DNA from: Candidatus Zixiibacteriota bacterium | Lineage (GTDB): Bacteria; Zixibacteria; MSB-5A5; GN15; FEB-12 | Length of the DNA: 64,000 bases | Direction of reading: 5' to 3' | NCBI GenBank assembly: GCA_028289585.1 | Contig: JANQPI010000020.1 | Coordinates: 346,039 to 410,038 of the forward strand | In this document: positions 52,621-62,665 of the stretch, in pieces | Layout of the letters: each line of letters starts with the position of its first letter | How positions within the stretch are numbered: position 1 is the stretch's first letter | Made by a program: the position numbers and the translations under genes | Notes under the pieces: model-generated | What the model saw: only the letters and a program-made list of their open reading frames with translations | Told to the model about the DNA's origin: nothing | The model's database searches: none

Positions 52621-55200
52621 TTAACGCCGCCGGTATTCGGCCATCCAGCGTTCCGCTTTGGCCGTCCAATTCGGTGGGTTGATCGCGGCTGTCAGGAATG
52701 AATCGACCGAATGAAACAGCGGCTCAGCACCCTCAACATCGCCGGTGCGGGCACGGCAGACACCCACCATAAGTTTCGCGCTGAATAACCCCGGATGGTC
52801 GGGAGGGAGATCCGCCTCGCGCACGGCGAGTGCATTCTCCGCCACAGGGAGCGCCGCAGCGGCACTATCGACGCCGAGCAGCGCCTCAGCCAGACCGATA
52901 CGCGCTGTTGCGATATAGAGCTTACCGGATGCAAACGAGCTTTCGTACGACGCGATTGCACCCCGGAAGGCAACGACCGCCTCAGCGTTCCTTTCACGTC
53001 CGAGTTCAATTGCTCCGAGTTCTGCCCGCGTGAAACCGACCAGGAAGTTTTCCTCGCCCAGAGTCGACTCCCGCAAACTGAGAAGCTGTCGCGCCATGTC
53101 GTAGGCCTGATCCAACCGCCCCAGACGACGCAGGATGCGAATCACTCCCTCCGTGGCGACCTGCGTTTCCGGATGACTCGGTCCGTAGATGGCAATCCGT
53201 CCGTCGAGTGATTCCCGGTAGAAGCGTTCCGCTTCGTCAAATTCTCCCTGTTCCTCAAGCGTGAGGGCCAGGTTGGCCATCGTCATCAGTACATACGGAT
53301 GCTGCCCGCCAAAAAGCTCAGTTCTGATTTCCAGCAGTTCGCGATGGGCTTGCTCCGATGCCGCGTAATCCCCCTCCGCGTAGTAGACAGCGGCGAGATT
53401 TGAACGGCTCTCCAGCGTTGCCGGATGATCCGGTCCGAAGGCCGCTTCCCGAATTGCCAGAGCTTCCTGATGCAGCGCTCGGGAGGCAGCGTTGTCTCCC
53501 TGTTCCCACCGCAGCCAGCCGAGGTCGTTTAGGGTTAAGGCCAGCATTGGGTCGGTTGCGGGCAGGACCTCACGGGAAATATCCAGCGTTCGCTCGACCA
53601 ATAGCGCCGCCGAGTCAAGATTCCCGGCATTGTAGTACATCTTATAGAGCGCGCGCATCGAACGGGCGACATCGACATGTTCCTCGCCGAATATCCGTTT
53701 CCGAATCAGCAGTGATGAATCGAGCAGGCGGCCCGCGTCGTCATAGAGTCCAAGTTGCGTGTGCACCGTCCCGAGCACTTCGAGCAGTTCCGCCTGTACC
53801 TCGGGTTGACCTTCGAGTGCATAAATCTGATCGGTCCCACGCTGCAGGAGTTCCTGTGCGGTGACGGTCGTTCCGCGCTCTTCCGACGGATCAGCAACGA
53901 CAAAGACGTTGGTGAGAAACTCGATAACTTCAGCTGACTTCACCGCTTCCTGCTGGGCAATATCTCGCTCTTGAGCAAGTTGGACGGTGTAGTAGACGGT
54001 CAATGCTATCACCAGCACGAGCGCCGTGGCAACGAGAGCGACCGGGCCACTGTTGCGACGAACAAAGGTTGCGAATTGATACTGCCAGCTCGGGCGGCGT
54101 GCCGTTATCGGTCGGCCGTCGAGATGCCGTTGAATATCATCGGCCAACGCCGCCGCTGTGCGATACCGACGGTCGGGCTTGATTGCCAGTGACGAGAGGA
54201 GGATCGTGTCGACATCACCACGCAACCGCCGCGACAGACGATTGTAATCGGGAGCCCGTCCGGCCAGTGAGACATCCTCGGTCTCCTGTTTGGTGACCGC
54301 GGTACTCGGACGGGTCGCGAGCGATTCTTTGTCGACGAGTTCGTCTGCTTTGACCGCGGGCGGACGGCTCCCCGTAACCAATTCGTAGAGAATCACGCCC
54401 AGCGAATAGACATCGGTGGCGGTCGTGATCGCATCGCCGGTCGCCTGCTCCGGCGCGGCGTAGGCCGGAGTCATCACGCGGTAGCCCGTCTGGGTCAGCA
54501 CCGGGTCTTCGGGTTGTGCCTCGTCGCGAATCAGTTTGGCGATCCCGAAATCGAGCAGTTTGATATCTCCGGCATTAGTGACCATGATGTTCGACGGTTT
54601 GAGGTCGCGATGAACAATCAGCGACTCCTGCGCGTATTGCACCGCGCGACAGACCTGCACGAACAATTCAAGTCGCGCATCGACCGACAGTTCTTCGCGG
54701 TCGCAATACTCCGTAATCGGAACGCCGTCCACGTACTCCATTGCAAAGAACGGACGCCCCCCCGGCGTGACGCCACCGTCGATAAGCTGAGCGATGTTGG
54801 GATGATTCAACCGGGCCAGGATCTGCCGTTCGGCAAGGAAGCGTCGCTCGGTATCAGCCGTGATCAATCCCGGGCGCAAGAGCTTGATAGCGACTTGCTG
54901 TTCGAACTGACCGTCGGCTCGCTCAGCGAGATAGACCGTTCCCATCCCACCGTGACCGATTTCGCTGATTAGCTTAAATGGTCCGATTCGCTCGCCGGTC
55001 AGATCGGGGTTAACCGGATCGGTCAGTTTGATGATCGGTTGGTCGACCGGCAACGACGTGCGGTTGTCGACCTCCAGAAGTTCGGCGACGAGACCGCGTA
55101 GTCCCGCATCGTCAATCTCCGCGAGACGCCGTTGTTGTTCAGCATCGTCGAGCTCGACGAGCTGATCGAACAGTTCCCGGGCGCGGAGCAGGTCACTCAT
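52621..55200 (-). CDS. Transmembrane Ser/Thr protein kinase with TPR sensor
   Basis: An 859-residue Hanks-type kinase: N-terminal acidic helix (1-60), kinase domain with glycine loop GHGGMG (82-87), Lys106, HRD (197-199), DFG (217-219), then a membrane segment (about 390-412) and at least seven tetratricopeptide repeats in the C-terminal half. Domain order is typical of PknB-TPR kinases in Acidobacteria and planctomycetes. Its start overlaps the stop of the ECF sigma gene by eight bases; together they form a signalling pair. Confidence 0.93.
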   Translation of the reverse strand: MSDLLRARELFDQLVELDDAEQQRRLAEIDDAGLRGLVAELLEVDNRTSLPVDQPIIKLTDPVNPDLTGERIGPFKLISEIGHGGMGTVYLAERADGQFEQQVAIKLLRPGLITADTERRFLAERQILARLNHPNIAQLIDGGVTPGGRPFFAMEYVDGVPITEYCDREELSVDARLELFVQVCRAVQYAQESLIVHRDLKPSNIMVTNAGDIKLLDFGIAKLIRDEAQPEDPVLTQTGYRVMTPAYAAPEQATGDAITTATDVYSLGVILYELVTGSRPPAVKADELVDKESLATRPSTAVTKQETEDVSLAGRAPDYNRLSRRLRGDVDTILLSSLAIKPDRRYRTAAALADDIQRHLDGRPITARRPSWQYQFATFVRRNSGPVALVATALVLVIALTVYYTVQLAQERDIAQQEAVKSAEVIEFLTNVFVVADPSEERGTTVTAQELLQRGTDQIYALEGQPEVQAELLEVLGTVHTQLGLYDDAGRLLDSSLLIRKRIFGEEHVDVARSMRALYKMYYNAGNLDSAALLVERTLDISREVLPATDPMLALTLNDLGWLRWEQGDNAASRALHQEALAIREAAFGPDHPATLESRSNLAAVYYAEGDYAASEQAHRELLEIRTELFGGQHPYVLMTMANLALTLEEQGEFDEAERFYRESLDGRIAIYGPSHPETQVATEGVIRILRRLGRLDQAYDMARQLLSLRESTLGEENFLVGFTRAELGAIELGRERNAEAVVAFRGAIASYESSFASGKLYIATARIGLAEALLGVDSAAAALPVAENALAVREADLPPDHPGLFSAKLMVGVCRARTGDVEGAEPLFHSVDSFLTAAINPPNWTAKAERWMAEYRRR

Positions 55201-55771
55201 CGGTCTTCAATTGCTGAGCAATCCAGGCGCGCGCGAATCGCCAGTCGCGTCGAACCGTAATTTCTGATACGCCAAGCACTTCGGCGATTTCCGGCTGCGT
55301 CAGCCCACCAAAGAACTGCAACTCGACCACGCGGGCGGCCCGCGGCTCGGCCGCGTTGAGTTCTTTCAACGCATCATCAAGGGCAATCAGGTCGTCCCCT
55401 TTGACGTCGCCGCGCAACGCTTCCTCGTTGAACGTCACCATTGCGGCGCCCCCTCCGCGCTTCTCAGCGAGTTTCCCCCGGGCGTAGTCGATCAGAATGC
55501 GCCGCATCGCTTGGGCGGCAACCGCGAGAAAGTGGGCTCGGTTGCGCCAGTCGACTTTCTTCTGATCGATCAGTTTGAGATACGCCTCGTGGACCAAGGC
55601 CGTGGCGTTGAGCGTGTGGTCAGCACGTTCCCGATTGAGTTGATTTTGAGCCAACCGGCGGAGGGGATCATAGATGAGCCCCAACAACTTATCGAGGGCA
55701 GCGCGATTGCCGGCCTGGAGGTCGACCAGAACCTGGGTAATTTCCTGCGGGGCAGGCGTGGGTGCGGACAT
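55193..55771 (-). CDS. ECF sigma factor, TIGR02999 (kinase-associated) type
   Basis: A 192-residue ECF sigma factor: region 2 about residues 30-100 (RRLAQNQLNRERADHTLNATALVHEAYLKL in part) and region 4 near 130-175 (VVELQFFGGLTQPEIAEVLGVSEITVRRDW). The opening APTPAPQEITQVL is diagnostic of the TIGR02999 group found next to Ser/Thr kinases, as here. The kinase may phosphorylate the sigma factor or control its release; that is inference. It is divergent from a second ECF gene. Confidence 0.92.
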   Translation of the reverse strand: MSAPTPAPQEITQVLVDLQAGNRAALDKLLGLIYDPLRRLAQNQLNRERADHTLNATALVHEAYLKLIDQKKVDWRNRAHFLAVAAQAMRRILIDYARGKLAEKRGGGAAMVTFNEEALRGDVKGDDLIALDDALKELNAAEPRAARVVELQFFGGLTQPEIAEVLGVSEITVRRDWRFARAWIAQQLKTDE

Positions 55772-55954
55772 GGGGCTTGTCTCCTCTTGCTGGCCGAAGA
55801 TAGCCCGGTTTTCCGACCGTGCAACGTAAACAGATCGCCCCCGAGGTTATTCACAGCGATGCATGATCGTTCGGGCAAATCACGCCGACGGCATGTTTGG
55901 CATCCAAGGGCTTGATTCTTTTCGTATTTGTTCATAGACGATGCATTGGCCCAG

Positions 55955-56512
55955 ATGATTGATGACGAGCGACAAGCGCGCGATCTTGCCCTTATCTCCC
56001 GTCTGCGTAACCGCGATTCGCGAGCGCTGGCGGAGTTGTATGACCGCTATGCCCCGTGGGTATACGGTTTAGCCGGCCAGATCCTACCTCGTGCGGAGGA
56101 TGCGCAGGACGTCGTCGTCCAACTGTTCATGCGCGTCTGGGATCGCGCCGCCGACTATCATCCCGATCGGGCCTCAGTCGCCGGTTGGATTTCGGTGCTC
56201 GCGCGTCGCCTGGCGATCGACGTTTCTCGCTCCGCATCCGTACGCGCCGCCGGACGCGAGACCGACGATCCCCTCGATCGTCCGGCCACCAACGGAGCAG
56301 CTCCCGATCCCGCGATGACAATCGATCTACAACGAGCGCTGAGTCGGCTCGACGACGGCTACCGGGAATTGGTGCACCTCTCGTACATCGAGGGCTTCAG
56401 TCACGCAGAGATTTCCAACAAACTCAAGATGCCACTAGGGACGGTCAAGACACGGCTGCGGACAGCGGTTTCGCAATTGCGCGAAACACTTGCAACGGAC
56501 GAACGGTTATGA
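55955..56512 (+). CDS. ECF sigma factor (SigK/RskA-controlled type)
   Basis: A 185-residue ECF sigma factor from the ATG at 55955; a TTG nine codons upstream is also open. Region 2 carries the typical LYDRYAPWVYGLAGQIL and DAQDVVVQLFMRVWDRA, and region 4 the GFSHAEISNKLKMPLGTVKTRL helix. The stop is overlapped by the start of an RskA-type anti-sigma factor (ATGA), the usual pairing. It is 183 bases from, and divergent to, the kinase-linked sigma gene. Confidence 0.92.
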   Translation: MIDDERQARDLALISRLRNRDSRALAELYDRYAPWVYGLAGQILPRAEDAQDVVVQLFMRVWDRAADYHPDRASVAGWISVLARRLAIDVSRSASVRAAGRETDDPLDRPATNGAAPDPAMTIDLQRALSRLDDGYRELVHLSYIEGFSHAEISNKLKMPLGTVKTRLRTAVSQLRETLATDERL

Positions 56513-57225
56513 CGCACGACGACACACTCAAACTGCTTGAGGCATACATCGCGGGTGATCTTGACACCGACCGCGAACGCGCCGTTCGTGAGCTTCTGGC
56601 CACGAGTGACGATGCTCGACAGCGCTTGCGGGAGCTCGGGGATTCGACTGCTGTCGTGGCCGCGGCCAGCGCGACCAGTGTTCCGTCGCACGTCCGCGAG
56701 GAGTTGATGTCGCGGATCGATTCAACGAATGACATGGCCGACGCACCACGTTCGTCCACCGTACCTGTCTGGGCACTGGCCGCCGCGGCGATGATCGTTG
56801 TCATGCTCGGGGCGTACAGCTGGTATCTCAACAACGAAGTCAGTGACCTCCGGGAGCAGCTGTCAGAGATGCAGGACGTCTCAACGCTCCTGGCCACGCC
56901 GGGGATGCGTTTCGCTGATCTGGAGGGTGTCGCACCCAACGAACAGGCATTTGGCAAAGTTGTTGTCGATCCGGAGCGCGGGACGGCGGCCGTGTATATG
57001 TATCAATTGCCGCCATCACCCGAAGGCAAACAGTATCAGCTGTGGGTAATGCGCGATGGACAACCGACCTCCGCTGGTGTCTTCACAGTTGGGGCCGACG
57101 GTTCCGCGTTACTCACCCTCAACGATTTGCCGGCCGATGGCCGCCTTCCCGTTTTCTCCGTCACGATCGAACCGACCGGCGGCGAGGTGGCACCGACGGG
57201 GATGATGTACCTTACCGCTCCGTAA
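56509..57225 (+). CDS. Anti-sigma factor, RskA family
   Basis: A 238-residue membrane anti-sigma factor: cytoplasmic N-terminal helical domain (residues 1-80) that would bind the preceding sigma factor, one membrane helix (about 86-107), and a periplasmic RskA domain (residues ~140-238 with YQLWVMRDGQPTSAGVF). There is no Cys/His zinc motif. It is translationally coupled to the sigma gene. The signal that releases the sigma factor is not apparent. Confidence 0.9.
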   Translation: MTHDDTLKLLEAYIAGDLDTDRERAVRELLATSDDARQRLRELGDSTAVVAAASATSVPSHVREELMSRIDSTNDMADAPRSSTVPVWALAAAAMIVVMLGAYSWYLNNEVSDLREQLSEMQDVSTLLATPGMRFADLEGVAPNEQAFGKVVVDPERGTAAVYMYQLPPSPEGKQYQLWVMRDGQPTSAGVFTVGADGSALLTLNDLPADGRLPVFSVTIEPTGGEVAPTGMMYLTAP

Positions 57226-57366
57226 CGAATCTTTCGCTTTTCGACATCTGTATCAATCCAACGCGCTGCGCGGTTTCGTACTGACAGTATCGACCGGCTG
57301 ATCCGTAGTCAGATCACACTCATCACCAGCAGACATTGACATCTATCAATGTGGAGGATTCCTCGT

Positions 57367-58302
57367 ATGCGCAGACAAACTCTGCTTGCTATTGGTGCCG
57401 TGGCGCTCCTTGCCGTCGGCTGTAACAACGACAATCCGCTCGTACCGTCGACCGACGACCAATCGTTCATCGATGATGGTATCGTCACCGAATCGTCTGA
57501 AGTTCCTACTGCGGAGATTACCATTCCTGAATTGGCCGAGCTTGAAAACGCGGCTATGAATGACCTCGAATCGATCCGGTCGACAGGTGCCGATGCCGCC
57601 GCGTCGTACTACACGATCGATGGTCCGACGACAATCGATAAGCCGGGTATCTATCGGGTCACAAAAAGTTTCAGTGCTGATGGCGACGGTATCGTTGTCA
57701 CGGCATCGCACGTAGTGCTGCTTCTGGGTCGCCATACGATCACCGGTCCGGGTGCGAAAGAGGGACGTGGCGTCGTTGTCGAGAGTGCCGACCACGTTCA
57801 CGTCGTTGGTGGTAAGCTGACTAGTTTCGGCATTGGTGTTGTGTTGATTGAGAGCGACTATTCGTCGGTCCGCGGTGTCCGCGTGTACGGTCAGGATGAG
57901 TTTGCCGATCCGCCGAATGGCATCGCTCCACAAATTGGAATGATGACAATAAACGTCAATCGCGCCCGCATTTTCTTTAACGCCTTCTACGAAGTGAATC
58001 TCGGACTGTTCATTCGCGGTGGTGATTCGATGCGCAACCGCATCTATCTCAATTCCGCAGTCGGTGGTGACAATGGTCTTCTCGCGATCTGTTACAATCC
58101 GGCCCCCGATGCAGACATGGATGCGCCCGATCGCGATCGAATTCAGCTCAACTACCTGGCTCGCTTTGGCGTGGGCGTGCAGTTTGCCGGCGAGGCGATC
58201 GACAATCTGGTTCGTCTGAACGCGATCAAATACTTCGTGTCGCCGTGGGAAGATCTCAGCGGCGGCAATCGCTTCGTGCGTAACCGAACGGTTCAGTTGT
58301 AG
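57367..58302 (+). CDS. Exported lipoprotein with a right-handed beta-helix
   Basis: A 311-residue protein: signal peptide ending LLAVGC, a weak lipobox, then an acidic linker and repeated beta-strand turns (GRGVVVESADHVHVVGG, IGVVLIESDYSSVRGV, NRIYLNSAVGGDNGL) characteristic of parallel beta-helix proteins. GGAGG lies nine bases before the ATG at 57367; the SD and the following bases can pair (GAGGATTCCTC). No catalytic residues are seen. It stands between the anti-sigma gene and mnmG. Confidence 0.75.
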   Translation: MRRQTLLAIGAVALLAVGCNNDNPLVPSTDDQSFIDDGIVTESSEVPTAEITIPELAELENAAMNDLESIRSTGADAAASYYTIDGPTTIDKPGIYRVTKSFSADGDGIVVTASHVVLLLGRHTITGPGAKEGRGVVVESADHVHVVGGKLTSFGIGVVLIESDYSSVRGVRVYGQDEFADPPNGIAPQIGMMTINVNRARIFFNAFYEVNLGLFIRGGDSMRNRIYLNSAVGGDNGLLAICYNPAPDADMDAPDRDRIQLNYLARFGVGVQFAGEAIDNLVRLNAIKYFVSPWEDLSGGNRFVRNRTVQL

Positions 58303-58329
58303 ACGATTTCTGCCACCACACCTTCCCTG

Positions 58330-58358
58330 AACCGCCGTGGCGTTCTGCTCCGGCGGTT
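58330..58358 (+). terminator. Terminator-like hairpin after the beta-helix gene
   Basis: AACCGCCG (58330-58337) and CGGCGGTT (58351-58358), eight base pairs, 13-base loop, followed by TCTGTTGG; the U-run is weak. Confidence 0.4.
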
Positions 58359-58416
58359 TCTGTTGGATCGCGATTTCGTACGCGATTAGTGCGGCCTCAC
58401 TGTATATTCCGCCCCA

Positions 58417-60300
58417 ATGTCGCGAGAATTTGATGTCATCGTCATTGGTGGTGGCCACGCCGGAGTAGAGGCCGCTGCTGCAGTTAGCCGGATGGGCGGT
58501 CACGCTGGAATCATTACGATGGACCCGGCCAAACTCGCCCTCATGTCCTGCAATCCGGCGATCGGCGGTATTGGTAAAAGCCAATTAGTCAAAGAGATAG
58601 ATGCCCTTGGCGGACTCATGGGGCTGGCCACCGACGCGACCGGAATCCAATTCCGTCGTCTCAATCTGTCGCGCGGACCGGCCGTCTGGTCGACCCGCGT
58701 ACAGTCGGATCGTGATGGCTATAATATGTGGATCGTCGACGCGATCACGGCGGACTCGTCAATCGACGTGATTGCGGGGTTGGCGGGCGAGATCACTGTT
58801 GAAGGCAGCCGCGTCGTTGGCGTCCGGCTGGAAGACGGTGAGGCGATCGGTTGTGGCGCTGTGGTCGTTGCCACGGGTACCTTTCTCGGGGGACTTATCC
58901 ATATTGGCGACAAGAAAATACAAGCTGGACGGATCGGCGAGAATGCAGCCTACCGGCTGTCGGACAGCTTCGCCCAACTGGGATTCGAACTGGGGCGACT
59001 GAAGACCGGAACGCCTCCCCGTCTCGATGGCCGCACTATTGATTGGTCCCAGTGCACCGAGCAACCTGGCGAAGCACCGATCCCCTGGGTGTCCCGCCGG
59101 TCCCAGCGACAGCTGTTCGAGCAGACTCCCTGCTGGCTGACCGCGACAACCGAGGCAACGCGGGAGATCGTTCTCGCCAATGTCGATAAGTCACCGATGT
59201 TCAACGGCCAGATTGATTCCGACGGACCGCGCTACTGCCCGTCTATTGAGGACAAGTTTTATCGCTTCGCCGACAAACCTCGGCATCAGATCTTCCTGGA
59301 GCCCGAAGGGACCGGGACCGATGAAGTTTACCCGAACGGATTCTCAACGTCGCTCCCCGAGGCCATTCAGTTGTCAGCGATGCGAACGATCACCGGTCTC
59401 GAGGAAGTTAAGTTCACGCGACCTGGCTATGCGGTCGAGTACGACTACTGCCCCACCCACCAAATCACACCATCGCTCGAGACTCGACGCGTTACTGGGC
59501 TCTTTTTTGCCGGTCAAATCAACGGAACGTCGGGATACGAAGAAGCCGCTGCACAAGGACTTATCGCTGGTGCCAACGCCTTGCTTGGAATTCGTGGCGA
59601 ACCATCGATCGTGCTCGATCGGTCGACCGCTTACATCGGTGTCATGATTGATGATCTCGTTACCCGCTCGACCACCGAGCCGTATCGGATGTTCACATCA
59701 CGAGCGGAGTATCGATTGGCGTTGCGGGAAGATAATGCCTACGAACGACTGGCCGAAATCGGGCATGCGCATCACCTCCTTTCAGATCACGATTACCAGG
59801 ATTGGCGAACGGTTCGCCAGCTCACCAATAGCCTGGTAGCGCGGATGGAGCAGACTCGCGTGTCCGCTGAGACAGTTCACGACGACGCGTCCCTTCGGGA
59901 CGGCGTTGTTGGTTCGGCACCGAGCTATACCCTGGCCGACCTCGCCCGTCAGCCGAAGATCGCGGCCGAAGCGCTGCTAAACTCAGACCTTTGGGCAGCC
60001 GTACAGCCGCCAGATGTTTCACGTGAAACAGCACTTAAAGCGGTGATCGAAGTTCGCTATGCGGGCTACATCGCCAAGCAGGAGCGCGAGATCGCCCGCT
60101 TTCAACGCAATGAACGCGAGCAGATTCCCGAATCGTTTTCCTATGAGTCGATCAACGGATTGAAGGCTGAGGCACGGGAGAAGTTTGTGCGCTATCGGCC
60201 GGCGTCTCTCGGACAGGCGGGCCGGATCGAGGGAGTGACACCCGGCGACGTCGCGGTGCTATCCGTTCATGTGAAGCGGTTCAAGGCGGCCCGGCCGTGA
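58417..60300 (+). CDS. mnmG: tRNA uridine 5-carboxymethylaminomethyl modification enzyme MnmG (GidA)
   Basis: FAD enzyme that, with MnmE, modifies the wobble uridine of several tRNAs. Dinucleotide loop VIGGGHAGVEAAAA near residue 9, the conserved PAIGGIGKSQLVKEIDALGG, and LFFAGQINGTSGYEEAAAQG motifs are all present in 627 residues, the normal length. Its 3' part contains a perfect parS site (60015-60030). rsmG overlaps its stop (GTGA). Confidence 0.97.
   Translation: MSREFDVIVIGGGHAGVEAAAAVSRMGGHAGIITMDPAKLALMSCNPAIGGIGKSQLVKEIDALGGLMGLATDATGIQFRRLNLSRGPAVWSTRVQSDRDGYNMWIVDAITADSSIDVIAGLAGEITVEGSRVVGVRLEDGEAIGCGAVVVATGTFLGGLIHIGDKKIQAGRIGENAAYRLSDSFAQLGFELGRLKTGTPPRLDGRTIDWSQCTEQPGEAPIPWVSRRSQRQLFEQTPCWLTATTEATREIVLANVDKSPMFNGQIDSDGPRYCPSIEDKFYRFADKPRHQIFLEPEGTGTDEVYPNGFSTSLPEAIQLSAMRTITGLEEVKFTRPGYAVEYDYCPTHQITPSLETRRVTGLFFAGQINGTSGYEEAAAQGLIAGANALLGIRGEPSIVLDRSTAYIGVMIDDLVTRSTTEPYRMFTSRAEYRLALREDNAYERLAEIGHAHHLLSDHDYQDWRTVRQLTNSLVARMEQTRVSAETVHDDASLRDGVVGSAPSYTLADLARQPKIAAEALLNSDLWAAVQPPDVSRETALKAVIEVRYAGYIAKQEREIARFQRNEREQIPESFSYESINGLKAEAREKFVRYRPASLGQAGRIEGVTPGDVAVLSVHVKRFKAARP
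60015..60030. promoter_or_regulatory. parS centromere site 1
   Basis: TGTTTCACGTGAAACA, perfect 16-base palindrome, the standard chromosomal parS sequence, inside the coding end of mnmG. ParB from the gene about 1.8 kb away should load here. Confidence 0.93.
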
Positions 60301-60896
60301 GCGAGCCACTCCGCTTCGAACCGGCCGAGCTGATTGCGTCGTTTGGGCTGGCCGACGCCGCGGCGCAGTACTATCGCCATCTGATGGTCGAAAACGCTCG
60401 AGTCAATCTCGTCTCCCGCACAACCGACTATCCCCAGTTCGAGCGGCTCTATGCCGAGAGCCTGCTTCCGCTGCGGATCACCGCCGTGCTCCCCGACTCT
60501 CGGTACCTGGATATTGGATCCGGCGGTGGCTTCCCCGCCGTGCCGCTCCTCCAGGGTATTCCCGAGATCGTCTCTGCAACGCTGATAGAGCGGCGGCAGA
60601 AAAAGGCAGCGGCACTGTCTCGAGTCTTCGATCAGCTTGAACTGACCGGTCGCTTCTTCTCCAAGTCATTCGAGGAGATATCACTACCCGGGCCGTTCGA
60701 ACTGATCACGCTGCGTTGGGTCAATCTGACCGCGGATCTCCTAGACCGTATTCTCAAACGGCTCAGTCCGCAGGGGCTGTTCATCTATTATAGTGCTCCC
60801 GATTTCCCCGTTACCGATCTACAGCCCGTGATCACGACCTACGTGCTGCCGGGCAGCGAGCAACCCCGTTCGATCAGCTGCTGGCATCAGCGCTAG
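60297..60896 (+). CDS. rsmG: 16S rRNA (guanine-N7) methyltransferase RsmG (GidB)
   Basis: Methylates G527 of 16S rRNA using SAM; loss gives low-level streptomycin resistance. SAM-binding motif LDIGSGGGFPAVPL (about residues 67-80) and the C-terminal LITLRWVNLT match the family; 199 residues is normal length. GTG start overlaps the mnmG stop by four bases. Confidence 0.94.
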   Translation: MSEPLRFEPAELIASFGLADAAAQYYRHLMVENARVNLVSRTTDYPQFERLYAESLLPLRITAVLPDSRYLDIGSGGGFPAVPLLQGIPEIVSATLIERRQKKAAALSRVFDQLELTGRFFSKSFEEISLPGPFELITLRWVNLTADLLDRILKRLSPQGLFIYYSAPDFPVTDLQPVITTYVLPGSEQPRSISCWHQR

Positions 60897-60902
60897 TCGG
60901 TC

Positions 60903-60918
60903 TGTTTCACGTGAAACA
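60903..60918. promoter_or_regulatory. parS centromere site 2
   Basis: A second perfect TGTTTCACGTGAAACA (the palindrome extends one more base each side, 60902-60919) in the rsmG-parA gap. Two sites 873 bases apart flank rsmG. Confidence 0.93.
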
Positions 60919-61013
60919 GTCGGGGCGCACCCCGAAATCACCTCAACTTGTTGTTGCTCCCGCATGAGGAGAGCCGCATCTCTGACGAGTCAAACCACAG
61001 CAAGGATCGACGT

Positions 61014-61772
61014 GTGACCAAGACAATAGCAATCGCCAACCAGAAAGGTGGAGTCGGGAAAACGACTACCGCCGTTAATCTTGCCTCATGTCTGGCGGCG
61101 GCCGAACGGAAGACGCTGCTCATCGACATGGACCCGCAGGCTAACTCGACATCGGGCGTGGGGATCAACAAAACAACGGTCGAACGATCGATGTACGATG
61201 TCCTGATCGGTCAACAGGAGTTGACCACCGTTCGTCAGCGGACCGAAATGCCGTTTCTTGACATTGCGCCGTCGGCCATCGCGCTCGTCGGTGCTGAAGT
61301 CGAATTGGTAACGATGCTCTCTCGCGAAAGCCGACTCAAGGCGGCACTGACCGCAGTCGACGGTGAGTATGACTACGTGATCGTCGACTGCCCACCGTCG
61401 CTGGGGCTCCTGACCGTGAACACGCTCACGGCAGCCAATTCGGTGATCGTTCCGATTCAATGTGAATACTTCGCTCTCGAAGGGCTCGGCCAGTTGATGA
61501 ATACGATCTCCCTGGTGCGGCAGCATCTCAATCCCGCGCTGGAGATCGAAGGAGCGTTATTGACGATGTATGACAGTCGTCTCAATCTGTCCCGACAGGT
61601 CGCTGACGAAGTACGTCAGCATTTTCAGAGTCGAGTGTATGATACTGTCATCGCTCGTAACGTGCGTCTCTCCGAAGCACCGTCGTTCGGAAAACCAATC
61701 ATTCTCTATGACATTATGTCAACGGGAGCGGAGAACTATCTCTCGCTCGCCCGGGAGGTACTTGCATCATGA
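61014..61772 (+). CDS. parA: Chromosome partitioning ATPase ParA (Soj)
   Basis: A 252-residue Walker-type ATPase that moves ParB-DNA complexes. Deviant Walker A KGGVGKTT near residue 9, then [12 protein letters not shown] and the IVDCPPSLG switch. The GTG at 61014 with AAGGA seven bases upstream gives the compact N terminus; the longer open frame (60948) has no family support. It overlaps parB by four bases. Confidence 0.96.
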   Translation: MTKTIAIANQKGGVGKTTTAVNLASCLAAAERKTLLIDMDPQANSTSGVGINKTTVERSMYDVLIGQQELTTVRQRTEMPFLDIAPSAIALVGAEVELVTMLSRESRLKAALTAVDGEYDYVIVDCPPSLGLLTVNTLTAANSVIVPIQCEYFALEGLGQLMNTISLVRQHLNPALEIEGALLTMYDSRLNLSRQVADEVRQHFQSRVYDTVIARNVRLSEAPSFGKPIILYDIMSTGAENYLSLAREVLAS

Positions 61773-62656
61773 CCACCAAGAACCGTGTTGTCCTCGGTCG
61801 GGGTCTCGAAGCCCTGCTGCCGACGCCGCCCGAGGCTGAAGAGACGTCCGCCCCGACGATAGCCGCAGTGACCGATGAGTCGCTACCGCGAACCCTGCCC
61901 ATCGATCACGTTACGCCGAACCCCGACCAGCCGCGCACGGTCTTCAACCCGGAGGCACTGGCTGAACTCGCCTCTTCGCTGCGGGAGCGCGGTATGATGC
62001 AGCCGATTGTCGTGACTGCGGTCGGCGACCGGTATCAGATTGTCGCCGGCGAACGGCGCTGGCGGGCTGCCCGGGAAGCGGGCTGGACCGACGTCCCGGT
62101 TGTTGTCATGGTGACCGACGATCCCGAAACGCGGCTGGAACTCGCGCTGATCGAGAACATTCATCGCGAAGACCTTTCGCCGATCGAACTGGCCCAGGCG
62201 TATCGGCGCCTGATCGACGCCTTCAACTACACTCAGGCGGATCTCGCAAGCAAACTGGGGAAGAGTCGTTCCGCGATAGCTAATTCACTGCGTTTATTGA
62301 ACTTACCTGAATCAATTCAGGCCTGGGTCGCCTCCGGTGAGCTCACCGAAGGTCACGCCCGCACCCTGCTCTCGGTCGCGTCACCGAGTGAACAGCAACA
62401 GATGGCTGAGGCAATGCGAGCGGGGGGGATGACGGTTCGGCAGGCGGAAAACGTAACCCGACGACGCAAACCGGGGCGTCCGGCAAAGCGTCGTCCGTCG
62501 CCAGAGCTGCAGGCGGTGGAAACCGAGCTCAAGCAGCTCCTCGGGACGGCGGTGAAGATTGCGCCGCATCCTAAGCGAGGAAAGATCGAGATTGAATTTT
62601 ACGGCCATGATGATCTTGATCGTTTGCTCGATCTGCTACGGCGAGTGCGGAGTTAG
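61769..62656 (+). CDS. parB: Chromosome partitioning protein ParB (Spo0J)
   Basis: Binds parS and spreads as a CTP-dependent clamp. The N-terminal ParB/Srx domain has the GERRWRAAR motif and [12 protein letters not shown]; the HTH ([21 protein letters not shown]) recognises parS, which occurs twice upstream. C-terminal dimerisation domain (residues ~245-295) present. Start overlaps parA. The pair plus its two sites make the complete segregation system. Confidence 0.96.
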   Translation: MTTKNRVVLGRGLEALLPTPPEAEETSAPTIAAVTDESLPRTLPIDHVTPNPDQPRTVFNPEALAELASSLRERGMMQPIVVTAVGDRYQIVAGERRWRAAREAGWTDVPVVVMVTDDPETRLELALIENIHREDLSPIELAQAYRRLIDAFNYTQADLASKLGKSRSAIANSLRLLNLPESIQAWVASGELTEGHARTLLSVASPSEQQQMAEAMRAGGMTVRQAENVTRRRKPGRPAKRRPSPELQAVETELKQLLGTAVKIAPHPKRGKIEIEFYGHDDLDRLLDLLRRVRS

Positions 62657-62665
62657 ACGCACACA

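Noticed and set aside
57346-58584. A 412-codon open frame on the minus strand opposite the beta-helix gene and mnmG start
   Set aside because: It is a shadow: the plus strand has a ribosome site, signal peptide and beta-helix pattern, the minus frame runs into mnmG, and its sequence has no family resemblance.
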